64,000 nt of DNA from Pedobacter planticolens (lineage in GTDB: Bacteria > Bacteroidota > Bacteroidia > Sphingobacteriales > Sphingobacteriaceae), in assembly GCF_014172375.1 (NCBI RefSeq), contig NZ_WNXD01000002.1, positions 1,240,001 to 1,304,000 of the forward strand. The letters run 5' to 3'. Positions 1-8,211 of the stretch are shown piece after piece (position 1 is the stretch's first letter; each line of letters starts with the position of its first letter). Position numbers and translations under genes: made by a program. The notes below the pieces were generated by a model, which was given only the letters and a program-made list of their open reading frames with translations, made no database searches and was not told the origin of the DNA.

Positions 1-609
1 AAGGAGGTGATAGTTAATGGGGTGCAACTAATGAATGAAAGAACAATTGGAACTGGAAGAATAAATGCTATCACTGTTAATGGAGGCGTAATTTCGGAGG
101 TAAAGCCAGCTGTTAATGGATTAACTGGTATTACGATTACAGGTACTGGAAATCGACAAGCAAATTCGGTTTATGATGGAGTAACAGTAACGGGTGTGCA
201 AAGTATCGCTTCAGCAACAGGCAGAGTAACTGGTGTAAGAGGTAATCAGATTTTTACAACTACAACTGAGCAACCTGTTAGTATTAGAAGTAGAAATGCT
301 ACTACTGAAGATGAAATCTATTATGAAAGATATACTGAAATAGGTAGAAATGGTGAAGCACACGATGTAGCAAGAATAAGAACGATAAAAGGCAGTTCTG
401 CATCTGTAGATATTCCTAGGAATGGAAAAGTAATGATTTACGTAAACGGAGTGCCATATACTGAAAGTCAAGCCGCAGGACTTAAAAAAGTAATGATCGA
501 AAAATACAACAGGGTTTCGGCTTACGAAAAGGGAGGTACTGAGTTTGCCAGATTATATCCAGATTTAGTAGGTAAATACGATGGAGTTCTTGAATTAAGA
601 TCTAATTAA
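1..609 (+). CDS. Hypothetical protein, 3' part (5' end lies outside the window)
   Basis: The reading frame is open from the first base, so this is probably the C-terminal ~200 residues of a longer protein and not a gene starting at the GTG at position 7. The visible part has no membrane segment and no motif I recognise. Its first half is rich in Gly, Thr, Val and Asn in short strand-like units (ITVNGG, ITITGTG, VTVTGV), as in beta-rich extracellular regions. The C-terminal block (IYVNGVPYTESQAAG, then a YPDLVGKYDGV segment) loosely resembles the carboxyl tails of Bacteroidota M56/TonB-type proteins, which carry a VDG or VNG element. The gene ends 15 bp before the M56-amidase gene and is probably in the same operon, so it could be the tail of a second M56 protein. 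That assignment is inference only. Confidence 0.5.
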   Translation, partial: KEVIVNGVQLMNERTIGTGRINAITVNGGVISEVKPAVNGLTGITITGTGNRQANSVYDGVTVTGVQSIASATGRVTGVRGNQIFTTTTEQPVSIRSRNATTEDEIYYERYTEIGRNGEAHDVARIRTIKGSSASVDIPRNGKVMIYVNGVPYTESQAAGLKKVMIEKYNRVSAYEKGGTEFARLYPDLVGKYDGVLELRSN

Positions 610-624
610 TCAAAAACACTACGC

Positions 625-2808
625 ATGGAATGGTTCAATTATCTCTTAAAAGTAAGCGCATGTTCGGCGTTGTTCTTTGCCTTTTATCTATTGGTTTTAA
701 GGAGACTAACCTTTTTTAAAATTAATCGATTTTATCTATTAGCTAGTTTAATGGTGAGTTTTATCATTCCTACTTTGCAGTTTACCATAGAAAGAGAAAT
801 TGCACAAAACACCGCAGTTGAACAACCTACTGTTTTGCAAGATGTAGATTTAGGAGGAGCAGCATTTCAAGAACCGATACAAGTTGGAGCAGGGCCTATT
901 GCTAATGAGGTTGAACCTTTTAATTGGTATGGTTTACTTCCATACGTTTATGTCGCTATTGTTATTGGGTTGTTGGTAGTGACCGCATGGCGATTATTTC
1001 AATTATACAAACACACCAGAACAAAATCACACGAAGTGAATGGGCTGAAATTAGTCGCTAAAAGTGTAGGTTCTACCAATTGTTCCTTCTTTAATTATGT
1101 GTTTATCGATCAAAATAGTTTAACAGAAGTTGAATTACAGGTTTTACTACGACATGAGGAAGTGCATGCAAGGCAGCTTCATTCGATAGATAAAATTTTG
1201 TTAATGCTAGCTAAAGCAGTGTTATGGTTTAATCCGATAGTTTATTTATACGATAAAGCATTAGAGCAAACACATGAATATGAGGCAGATGAAGCTACCT
1301 CTCAAAATGTAGGAACCGAACATTATGCTCATCTATTATTGAAATTAGCAGTAAGTAAAAATACCATGCCGCTCATTCACAACTTTGTGAAAAGCCCTAT
1401 TAAAGAAAGAATAAAAATGTTATTTAACTCTAAATCTAAAAACATGAAAAAATTAGCTTATTTACTGGCTCTACCTATAGGTTTGGGCTTAATATGGGGA
1501 TTTACAGTTGACGTGGTTGATGTATTTCCTAATGCCAAAACAACAAATGAAAAGGAATTTACTTTAATATTGGATGCTGGTCATGGTGGTAAGGAAAAGG
1601 GAGCAGAAGCAAACGGTTATAATGAAAAGGATATCACCTTAGTATTTACAACCAAGATTAAAGCCTTAGCAGAAGCCAAAGGAATTAAAGTAGTGACTAC
1701 TCGTAATAGTGATGAAAAAATAAGCTTAGCGGATAGGTTAAAACCACAAGGAGATTTCTTGCTTTCTATTCATGTAAACAGCGAACCGATTAAAACTAAT
1801 GGCTCACAAAATGGAATAGAAATGTATACACCAACTTCAGATAGAAAATTGAATTGGTTTAAATCAACTAGCATGACTTATGATTTATACAAAAATCTAA
1901 AAACGGTATCAGGTATTAAAACAGGCTATAAACCATTCCAGAAAAAATTATTTCTATTGCAAAATTCAAATGCAGCAGGAGTAGTTTTAGAAATGGGCTA
2001 TTTAACCAACAAACAAGATTTAAAAACCATTACTAATGAAGCTAAGCAAAACGAATTGGCTGAAGCAATAGTAAATGGAATAATGCATTATAAAGAAAAC
2101 TTGCGAACAGATGAGGAAATAGAATTGGATTTGAAAGGTGAAACATTACAATCACCACCTAAACCAAATCAACCATTGATTAAAAAAACAAGCACTACGT
2201 ATAAAGAGGGCCAAAAAGGAGAAAGTATAGTTGTAACAGCTTATCCTAAACCAGTAATAATCTCTTCATCTAGCATAACAGTTGATACAAAATATGATAT
2301 TTCTTATCTCAAAAAAGGAGTAATTTCAATAGGCGAAAATAGACTAGAAGGTGAAGAAATCGCATTTGATAAGAGGAATGAAATGATAACCGCAAAAAAT
2401 GCCCAACTTAAATTAAAAGATGGAATTGAGGTTGCAGAAAAGTATATCATTTATGATGCGAAAAAAGGAACATACATCACCAATAAAACCCCTGGAAATA
2501 CTATTCAAGTTAACTCCGATGCGTATGAGTTGGTTAAAAAATTAAAGGCCAATAATGACTCATTACAAATGAATACAATAATGAATAAAACCCTTATGGT
2601 AAGTGGTAAAGTGAAATCAAATATTGATAAGTATTCATTTACTGCCCAAGTGGTTACGGTAGATAAAAATTCTAATGTAATGACTATTCATGCAGGAACT
2701 TTAACAACTCCAGAAGGTTATAAGATAAGTGGCGACAAAATTGAATATAATACACTCCTTAAAAAGTATACAGTAACAGAGCCAGTTGGTAGCGTTTATA
2801 AATATTAA
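625..2808 (+). CDS. M56 (BlaR1-type) membrane metalloprotease fused to an N-acetylmuramoyl-L-alanine amidase (Amidase_3) domain
   Basis: The 727-residue protein begins with a BlaR1/MecR1-like integral membrane module. Transmembrane helices lie near residues 8-26, 35-53 and 103-125, the zinc protease motif HEEVH is at 177-181 with a downstream HEYEADE element, and a fourth helix is near 276-296. In BlaR1 the part after the last helix is the penicillin sensor. Here it is an Amidase_3 domain (about 310-490) that keeps all expected zinc and catalytic residues: His320 in LDAGHGG, Glu334, His383 in SIHVNS and Glu456 in VVLEMGY. This family cleaves the amide bond between MurNAc and L-Ala in peptidoglycan. 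The last ~200 residues are a beta-rich tail that I do not recognise. No BlaI-type repressor is visible in the window, but upstream sequence is missing. A likely reading is a wall-linked signalling protease; the function is inference, the domains are clear. Confidence 0.85.
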   Translation: MEWFNYLLKVSACSALFFAFYLLVLRRLTFFKINRFYLLASLMVSFIIPTLQFTIEREIAQNTAVEQPTVLQDVDLGGAAFQEPIQVGAGPIANEVEPFNWYGLLPYVYVAIVIGLLVVTAWRLFQLYKHTRTKSHEVNGLKLVAKSVGSTNCSFFNYVFIDQNSLTEVELQVLLRHEEVHARQLHSIDKILLMLAKAVLWFNPIVYLYDKALEQTHEYEADEATSQNVGTEHYAHLLLKLAVSKNTMPLIHNFVKSPIKERIKMLFNSKSKNMKKLAYLLALPIGLGLIWGFTVDVVDVFPNAKTTNEKEFTLILDAGHGGKEKGAEANGYNEKDITLVFTTKIKALAEAKGIKVVTTRNSDEKISLADRLKPQGDFLLSIHVNSEPIKTNGSQNGIEMYTPTSDRKLNWFKSTSMTYDLYKNLKTVSGIKTGYKPFQKKLFLLQNSNAAGVVLEMGYLTNKQDLKTITNEAKQNELAEAIVNGIMHYKENLRTDEEIELDLKGETLQSPPKPNQPLIKKTSTTYKEGQKGESIVVTAYPKPVIISSSSITVDTKYDISYLKKGVISIGENRLEGEEIAFDKRNEMITAKNAQLKLKDGIEVAEKYIIYDAKKGTYITNKTPGNTIQVNSDAYELVKKLKANNDSLQMNTIMNKTLMVSGKVKSNIDKYSFTAQVVTVDKNSNVMTIHAGTLTTPEGYKISGDKIEYNTLLKKYTVTEPVGSVYKY

Positions 2809-2818
2809 TAAATCGTCA

Positions 2819-3018
2819 TGCCCAGCTTGACTGGGTATCGTAATGCATCAATTAGGTAAACAGCAAATTCTTTCCCAGCATTAGGTTTCCCGTTTTCATG
2901 GGAAGGACGAGCAAGCTAAACCACTTTGTCTATCGGTCGGTGTCTCACCGACAGAAATTTCTTTCTACTTAAATCAGAAGCCGCAGATTAAAAAAACATA
3001 AATCTGCGCATCTGCGGC
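2819..3018. repeat. Intergenic cluster of short dispersed palindromes
   Basis: This gene-free spacer between convergent genes holds three palindromic units. The first is a short hairpin with arms CCCAG/CTGGG at 2821-2835. The second is a TTTCCCGTTTTCATGGGAA unit followed by GGACGAGCAA (2886-2912), which recurs at 27609-27636. The third has arms of the GCCGCAGATT type (2980-2989 and 3001-3018), and a relative occurs at 8212-8352. The spacer could act as a bidirectional terminator, but it lacks a clean T-run. Confidence 0.6.
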
Positions 3019-3039
3019 TAAAAATACTATGTGGTAAAA

Positions 3040-5214
3040 TCAATTACCAGGTTGATAACTCCGCTCTACATGTTTCAACACATCTTCCTTATAAAACAAA
3101 ACATCTTTAAACTGCCCTTTGCTATACATTAACGCCTGATCATTAAAATGTTTTGATGTCGGATCTCCGCTATTGCCACCAGCTAAAATAGATTTTGCTT
3201 TAATCCTTTTACCAAACTCAACTGCGCAAACAAAGCTATTTCCACTGTAACCGTAACGTTTATTCGTTTTAAAAGTAGTGCTGACAAAAGAACCCAATTG
3301 CCCCCACATTGCCGAGCCGAAGCCAACTGGAATACTCGGCGAATTATCATCATACTTTTCGGTAACAGCACCAGTTAAGCGTTGAAAGCGATTCACTTCT
3401 CCCCAAGCAATTTGCCATTTCCCAAAGCGTTTGGTTAAATCGGCAAGAGTAGCTTTTAAAGGATCTAATAATTCGTTTGGTCTTGCAACTTTGGCAAATT
3501 CTGTAGTAGCCTCCACTTGATCTTTATCTCCCGGATTAATGTAAACCTTACGTATCGCGGAATTTAATCTTGGCGCCCATTCAATGGCTAAAGTAGTAGC
3601 TTCAGAACTTTCTCCAGATCTATAATCCCAATCTTTTAGAATGGCAATTGGCGCTTTCAATTCTTCAATTAAAGGATCACTTTGTGGTAATTGTGCATAC
3701 GCCTTTAATAAAGCTGGAATTAAAACTTCAAAACCAGGCATATAACTATCGTAGCCAGTGGCAATCACTTTGTCTAACGTATATTTTACAGGCCTATTCA
3801 ATAATTTAACAGCAGCAACGCCTCTAAAATTCTCTCCGTCTGGAGCCATGTAAGTTGGGTAATTAGCCTTAATCGGACTATTTTTTCCTGCCGAGCTAAA
3901 TGGAGTAGAATTACAGTTTTGTAGCCAGCCATTTGGCGGATTGTACACATGAACCATATCTTTCACTTGGTGTAAACCTTTCCAAGCCGTAGCTGAAATA
4001 GAACCATCTACTACCTCACTCCAATTATATTTCTTATCTCGTATTGGAATAAAATTCCCATGCCAATAGGCGATATTTCCTTGCGCATCTGCATAAACCG
4101 TATTGTTAGATGCATTTGCTTTTAAATCCATTGCTTTCTGGTAATCTTCAAAACTTTTAGCTTTGGTACGCACCCAGCTTTGCACTAAACTTTGTGTATT
4201 TCTATTTTTAGATTTTAAACTAATCCATTTGCCATCCCGTATCGCCATCACAGGCCCATTGTTAGTAAAATAAGTAGTAAAGCTTTTGGTTTTTAAAGTA
4301 ATACCATCGCGGTAGTGGATAGTAACTTTTTTCTCCACTAGTGGAAATTTCTTTTTATCGTATTCGTAGAATAATCCCTTATCCGTTTTACTTATTTTTT
4401 CGGCATACATATCGGCAATATCCACATTGTTAGATGTATGCATCCAACCGCAATGTTCGTTAAAGCCTTGATAAACAAAAAACTGACCCCAAGTTACGGC
4501 GCCATATGCATTTAAACCTTCCTCACTTTGCATTTGCACTTCTGGCCTAAAATAAAATGTGGTATGCGGGTTGATATATAAAATTGCATTGCCCGATTCT
4601 GTCATTGACGGTGCAAAAGCAAATCCATTTGATCCACTTTGTTGATCTTTTATCACTGGAACATAAGCCGTTGGAGAATGATCGCCAGTATAAAATTTCT
4701 GAAGTTCCTGTAAGGTTAAATCTGCCGTATTAATTGCACCAATACTTCCGTCAGTCCATAATAAAGCGTACCAAGGTTTAAATCGATGTAATAATGCAGG
4801 TTTAACTTGTGGGTTTTTATACAAATAATAATTAATGCCAGCGGCGTATGCGTCTAATAATTTCTTAAGCCAAGGTTGTGCTTTTTGATAATCGGCCATA
4901 GCTTCTGTTGTGTCGATTAATAAGCGAATTTGCAAATCATTAAATAGACTTCGCTCACCATTAATTTCAGCTAATCTGCCTAATTTTTCTACATAATTAA
5001 GTTCAACTCTTTTAAAATCATCTTCACATTGTGCGTATAATAATCCAAAAACAGCATCAGCATCTGTTTTACCGTATACATGCGGAATGCCCCAATTATC
5101 TCTAATGATGGTAACTTTTTTGGCTTGCGCTTGAAATGAAGCTATTTCAGTTGATGTAAACTTTTGAGCAAAAAGAGAGAACGGCAATAACAACAAAAAG
5201 AATAATTTCTTCAT
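3040..5214 (-). CDS. Penicillin acylase family protein (Ntn hydrolase, peptidase S45), exported
   Basis: The protein has 724 residues and a clear signal peptide (MKKLFFLLLLPFSLFAQ). Family members are made as one precursor that cuts itself into alpha and beta chains and then uses the new N-terminal Ser of the beta chain to hydrolyse amides such as acyl-homoserine lactones or beta-lactam side chains. The expected processing site is visible as SGSNGFAFAPS, followed by SGNAILYINPH, the usual conserved stretch after the nucleophile. NCNSTPF, which resembles the conserved NCN region, lies further on. Length fits the acyl-homoserine lactone acylase and aculeacin acylase branch. The substrate cannot be read from sequence; quorum quenching or peptide antibiotic cleavage are both possible. 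The gene stands alone between two repeat-bearing spacers. Confidence 0.85.
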   Translation of the reverse strand: MKKLFFLLLLPFSLFAQKFTSTEIASFQAQAKKVTIIRDNWGIPHVYGKTDADAVFGLLYAQCEDDFKRVELNYVEKLGRLAEINGERSLFNDLQIRLLIDTTEAMADYQKAQPWLKKLLDAYAAGINYYLYKNPQVKPALLHRFKPWYALLWTDGSIGAINTADLTLQELQKFYTGDHSPTAYVPVIKDQQSGSNGFAFAPSMTESGNAILYINPHTTFYFRPEVQMQSEEGLNAYGAVTWGQFFVYQGFNEHCGWMHTSNNVDIADMYAEKISKTDKGLFYEYDKKKFPLVEKKVTIHYRDGITLKTKSFTTYFTNNGPVMAIRDGKWISLKSKNRNTQSLVQSWVRTKAKSFEDYQKAMDLKANASNNTVYADAQGNIAYWHGNFIPIRDKKYNWSEVVDGSISATAWKGLHQVKDMVHVYNPPNGWLQNCNSTPFSSAGKNSPIKANYPTYMAPDGENFRGVAAVKLLNRPVKYTLDKVIATGYDSYMPGFEVLIPALLKAYAQLPQSDPLIEELKAPIAILKDWDYRSGESSEATTLAIEWAPRLNSAIRKVYINPGDKDQVEATTEFAKVARPNELLDPLKATLADLTKRFGKWQIAWGEVNRFQRLTGAVTEKYDDNSPSIPVGFGSAMWGQLGSFVSTTFKTNKRYGYSGNSFVCAVEFGKRIKAKSILAGGNSGDPTSKHFNDQALMYSKGQFKDVLFYKEDVLKHVERSYQPGN

Positions 5215-5301
5215 GATAGGAGATTTAACAAATTGCGGAGATAGCTAAATTGAGAAATCTTTTTAAGAGAAAAGAATTTAAAAGGAAAAGCCGCAGATGC
5301 T

Positions 5302-5377
5302 CTTTGTCATTCAGAGCGCAGCGAAGAATCTCTTTTCTTACGAACTAAAAGATTCCTCGTTCCTCGGAATGACAAAG
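5302..5377. repeat. Dispersed long-arm palindrome (CTTTGTCATTC family)
   Basis: The two imperfect arms each run about 31-35 nt, from 5302 inward and from 5377 inward, around a ten-base loop. Both outer ends read CTTTGTCATTC when viewed from outside. The left arm carries AGAGCGCAGCGAAGAATCT, as in the copies at 27506-27578 and 27637-27664; the right arm is a diverged version. Transcribed, it would form a long hairpin between two genes that run in the same (minus) direction. Confidence 0.75.
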
Positions 5378-5381
5378 TAGT

Positions 5382-6512
5382 TTAAAACGCCTCTGCTAGA
5401 CTAATATACATTCCACTTTGGCGTTTTTCATTTGCTTTTTTCTCTCCAATACCATAATCTAAGCGAACACTTAAACCTTTAGCGGTATCAAAGAAATAAC
5501 GGCCACCAACACCATAATTAGGTTTTAAATCATCAAGAGAGAAATTGCCATTGGCGAAAACTTTTCCTCCGCCAGCAAAGGCAACAATACCAAACCTGTT
5601 CATAAAGCGGTAGCGTAATTCTGCTTGTGCTGCCAATAAATTTTCACCGCGATAGCGGCCAGTATAATAACCACGCATCATTTCGTCATTACCTAATTGT
5701 GGCAACAAGTAAAATGGTGTTTGCGTACCCTGCACAGTATGATACAAACCTTGTACACCTAAAACTACTTTTGGTGCTAACGACCAAAAATTACGCACAT
5801 TTACCTTTATTTGACTGCCCGTAAAATTGCTACCGCCAAAAACATCGGGTGCATATTGATAGGTTATTCTGCCAAAAAACCCCTTTGTTGGGTAGTTGTT
5901 AGAGTTTCTAGTGTCATAACTTTGAGATAAACCAAGGTACATTACCGAGCCACCGGCTCTATCGTATAAAACGGGAGATGAACTATAAATGCCGCCAGTA
6001 ATTTTATCGGTAAAAGTATAATTTTCAAATCCTAAAGAAAGCCCAGTATATGCATTTTTAACAAACGTTTTTTCTGCATCAAGTAAGATCTTTATTTGTT
6101 GTTGTACTAACTTGTCTTCATCACTTTTTTGAGTGTTATTACCTATGCCGTAAAAATTGAAAGGTGTTTTTTTAAATCTTAATTCTCCAATAAAATGATA
6201 CGTGTTGCCAGGTGTCCAAGCATCACCTTTTAAAGCTATGTTATAGGTTTTTTTAGTAGAGTAAGATGCCGTTCCCGAGAAATTAGAGCTACGGTTAGTC
6301 GTGTCTTTTCTATCCATATAAAATGAATACAGCGCACCTAAACCAAATTCAAAACCTGTTTCTTGCGCATAACCTAATACAGGTATTGGCATAAAACTAG
6401 CTTTACGAGTAGTATCTTTTTCGTTGGATAATAATTTTTGAATTAGTTTTTTTTGCGCCCAAAGGGGATGAGCTAGCATTGCCAAAAGCAAAAAGAGGAA
6501 GATTTTTTTCAT
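5382..6512 (-). CDS. Outer membrane beta-barrel protein, Omp85/BamA-like surface antigen (D15) family
   Basis: The 376-residue protein has a signal peptide (MKKIFLFLLLAMLAHPLWAQ) and alternating strand patterns to the C-terminus, which ends in Phe as outer membrane barrels do. The segment NDEMMRGYYTGRYRGENL matches the RGY/RGF loop motif of Omp85 barrels, and SQSYDTRNSNNYPTKG matches the preceding DxRxxxxxPxxG strand. There is no room for POTRA domains, so this is a barrel-only member of unknown cargo, not BamA itself. The start codon lies 5 nt after a perfect -7 box (6518-6525 on the minus strand), which suggests a leaderless or nearly leaderless mRNA. The gene ends in a repeat spacer upstream of the acylase gene. 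Confidence 0.8.
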   Translation of the reverse strand: MKKIFLFLLLAMLAHPLWAQKKLIQKLLSNEKDTTRKASFMPIPVLGYAQETGFEFGLGALYSFYMDRKDTTNRSSNFSGTASYSTKKTYNIALKGDAWTPGNTYHFIGELRFKKTPFNFYGIGNNTQKSDEDKLVQQQIKILLDAEKTFVKNAYTGLSLGFENYTFTDKITGGIYSSSPVLYDRAGGSVMYLGLSQSYDTRNSNNYPTKGFFGRITYQYAPDVFGGSNFTGSQIKVNVRNFWSLAPKVVLGVQGLYHTVQGTQTPFYLLPQLGNDEMMRGYYTGRYRGENLLAAQAELRYRFMNRFGIVAFAGGGKVFANGNFSLDDLKPNYGVGGRYFFDTAKGLSVRLDYGIGEKKANEKRQSGMYISLAEAF

Positions 6513-6517
6513 CGGTA

Positions 6518-6525
6518 CAAATGTA
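6518..6525 (-). promoter_or_regulatory. -7 promoter box of the Omp85-like gene
   Basis: On the minus strand this reads TACATTTG, a perfect TAnnTTTG Bacteroidota -7 element. A TTG lies 17 bp upstream, inside the right arm of the hairpin at 6536-6566, and can serve as -33 element. The ATG starts only 5 nt downstream, so transcription should begin at or beside the start codon. Confidence 0.65.
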
Positions 6526-6535
6526 GGATAAATTT

Positions 6536-6992
6536 ACTTTGACAATCTTTTACAGATTGTCAAAGTTTGAAACGATTTGAGGCTAATAAATTTTGAAATG
6601 CTTTTTAATGTTTAATAGTGAATTTGATAGTCGCTAATATTAACTATTAGTTAATTCTTGCTCATCAGTAATTTTTCATCCCAGATTCACAAATACCTAT
6701 TAAATGGATAACTGTTAAGGCGCATTTAGTCTGGGTTAGTTCGGACTTAGTTCGGAGTTAGGTCGGGGTTGGTTCGGACTTATGACAATTGTATCCGAAC
6801 AAAGTGCGACGCAAGTCCGAATAGACTCCAATCCAATTATAATCCAGATATCATGACAATAACGAAATGGTTATTAACTATTAGTTAATAATACAAAGCT
6901 GTTCCGCTTTCAATTACCAATTGATGGGGTCTTGATAAATGAAGCGATTTATAGGTAATAAACTTTGTCAATCTGTAAAAGATTGACAAAGT
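6536..6992. repeat. Gene-free region bounded by two inverted copies of a 12-bp-stem hairpin
   Basis: No gene is visible here. Hairpins at 6536-6566 and 6962-6992 have perfect 12-bp arms and 7-nt loops; the second is the reverse complement of the first apart from a paired change in the stem (GACAATC/GATTGTC against GTCAATC/GATTGAC) that keeps base pairing. Inside lie a second pair of palindromes, ATTAACT-att-AGTTAAT, at 6639-6655 and, extended to 9-bp arms, at 6871-6891. Between these is a GGTTCGGACTTA-like tandem block (6731-6781) with reverse-complement fragments at 6807-6822. The arrangement is MITE-like, but I see no convincing target-site duplication. Confidence 0.6.
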
Positions 6993-7047
6993 ATGGCGAA
7001 ATGCTTTTTTGCAATTGCAATTTGCGTTAGGGATTGAAATGGAAATC

Positions 7048-7091
7048 CTTTTTGCTGTCATCCTGAGCGTAGTCGAAGGACAAGCAAAAAG
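7048..7091. repeat. Dispersed palindrome containing GTCATCCTGAGCGTAGTCGAAGGA
   Basis: A hairpin with arms CTTTTTGCTGTCATCCT and AGGACAAGCAAAAAG encloses the sequence GAGCGTAGTCGA. The core GTCATCCTGAG..GTCGAAGGA is the same family as the units at 8244-8302. It lies upstream of the deoxyhypusine-synthase-like gene and before its promoter. Confidence 0.6.
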
Positions 7092-7193
7092 ATTGTAATG
7101 TAAAGCCCGCCCGAACGCCCAAACTCATTTTTCAATTAACAGTTAACAAATGAACTAATAACCAATGAACTTTCGGATTGCATTCGAAATATG

Positions 7194-7201
7194 TACTTTT
7201 G
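7194..7201 (+). promoter_or_regulatory. -7 promoter box of the deoxyhypusine-synthase-like gene
   Basis: TACTTTTG is a perfect TAnnTTTG element, with TTTC 19 bp upstream as a partial -33 element. It lies downstream of the ATG at 7165, which therefore cannot be the start used from this promoter, and 23 nt before the ATG at 7225. Confidence 0.6.
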
Positions 7202-7224
7202 CATCCGAACAAAAAAATATACGA

Positions 7225-8205
7225 ATGAGTACGACAAGAGGACCGATATCGAAATTTATGGAGACTAACTATCTTCATTTTAACGCTGCGGCGATGATGG
7301 ATGCAGCTAAAGGTTATGAAACCCATTTAGATGAAGGTGGAAAAATGATGATTACCCTTGCAGGTGCAATGAGCACAGCAGAATTGGGTATTTCTTTGGC
7401 AGAAATGATTAGACAAGATAAAGTGTCAATTATTTCGTGTACTGGTGCAAACTTAGAGGAAGATATTATGAACCTTGTTGCACACTCTCACTATAAACGC
7501 GTTCCAAACTATCGCGATTTAAGTCCGCAAGACGAGTGGGATTTGTTAGAAAACCATTACAACCGTGTAACGGATACCTGTATTCCAGAAGAAGAAGCTT
7601 TCCGTCGTTTACAAAAACATATTCACAAAATTTGGAAAGATGCAGATGCTGCAGGCGAGCGTTATTTTCCGCATGAGTTTATGTATAAAATGCTGTTAAG
7701 TGGAGATTTGGAGCAATATTATGAAATTGATCCTAAAAACTCATGGATGTTGGCAGCGGCCGAAAAGAATTTGCCAATCGTAGTTCCGGGATGGGAAGAT
7801 TCGACAATGGGAAATATCTTCGCATCGTATGTGATGAAAAAAGAATTAACAGCTACTACTATGAAAAGTGGTATTGAATATATGGGTTATTTGGCAGATT
7901 GGTATATTGCTAACTCTGCTGGTAAAGGAATTGGCTTTTTCCAAATTGGTGGGGGTATCGCTGGCGATTTCCCGATTTGTGTAGTTCCTATGTTATATCA
8001 AGATATGGAAATGGAAAATATTCCTTTCTGGAGTTATTTCTGCCAGATATCTGATTCTACGACTTCTTATGGTTCTTATTCTGGTGCAGTGCCAAATGAA
8101 AAAATCACTTGGGGTAAATTAGATATTCATACACCTAAATTTATTGTAGAATCTGATGCTACAATTGTGGCGCCATTGATTTTTGCTTGGATATTGAAGA
8201 TGTAA
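7225..8205 (+). CDS. Deoxyhypusine synthase-like family protein
   Basis: The protein has 326 residues with the start chosen at 7225, after the -7 box. The whole chain resembles deoxyhypusine synthase, the NAD-dependent enzyme that moves the aminobutyl group of spermidine to a Lys. The Rossmann-like glycine stretch FFQIGGGIAGDF is present, and TWGKL contains the catalytic Lys (Lys298) in the W-G-K context known from the human enzyme. It is shorter than the eukaryotic enzyme. Bacteria have no eIF5A, so the acceptor must differ; homospermidine or another polyamine is a reasonable guess, because homospermidine synthases arose from this family in plants. The gene is monocistronic, with its own promoter and, after a repeat cluster, a terminator at 8422-8454. 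Confidence 0.85.
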   Translation: MSTTRGPISKFMETNYLHFNAAAMMDAAKGYETHLDEGGKMMITLAGAMSTAELGISLAEMIRQDKVSIISCTGANLEEDIMNLVAHSHYKRVPNYRDLSPQDEWDLLENHYNRVTDTCIPEEEAFRRLQKHIHKIWKDADAAGERYFPHEFMYKMLLSGDLEQYYEIDPKNSWMLAAAEKNLPIVVPGWEDSTMGNIFASYVMKKELTATTMKSGIEYMGYLADWYIANSAGKGIGFFQIGGGIAGDFPICVVPMLYQDMEMENIPFWSYFCQISDSTTSYGSYSGAVPNEKITWGKLDIHTPKFIVESDATIVAPLIFAWILKM

Positions 8206-8211
8206 GCTTTT

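Noticed and set aside
1..19. A near-perfect Shine-Dalgarno sequence (AAGGAGGTGA) at the left edge, followed by ATG
   Set aside because: The ATG frame stops after four codons, while frame 1 is open and reads as protein through the AAGGAGG, so it is more likely coding sequence. Bacteroidota also rarely use strong Shine-Dalgarno sites.
3040..5214. Beta-lactam resistance module formed by the M56 protein and the penicillin-acylase gene
   Set aside because: The genes are convergent, separated by repeats, and no beta-lactamase or BlaI-type repressor is visible; the acylase family has many substrates.
6536..6992. Complete insertion sequence
   Set aside because: No transposase gene, no long terminal inverted repeat beyond the hairpins and no convincing target duplication.
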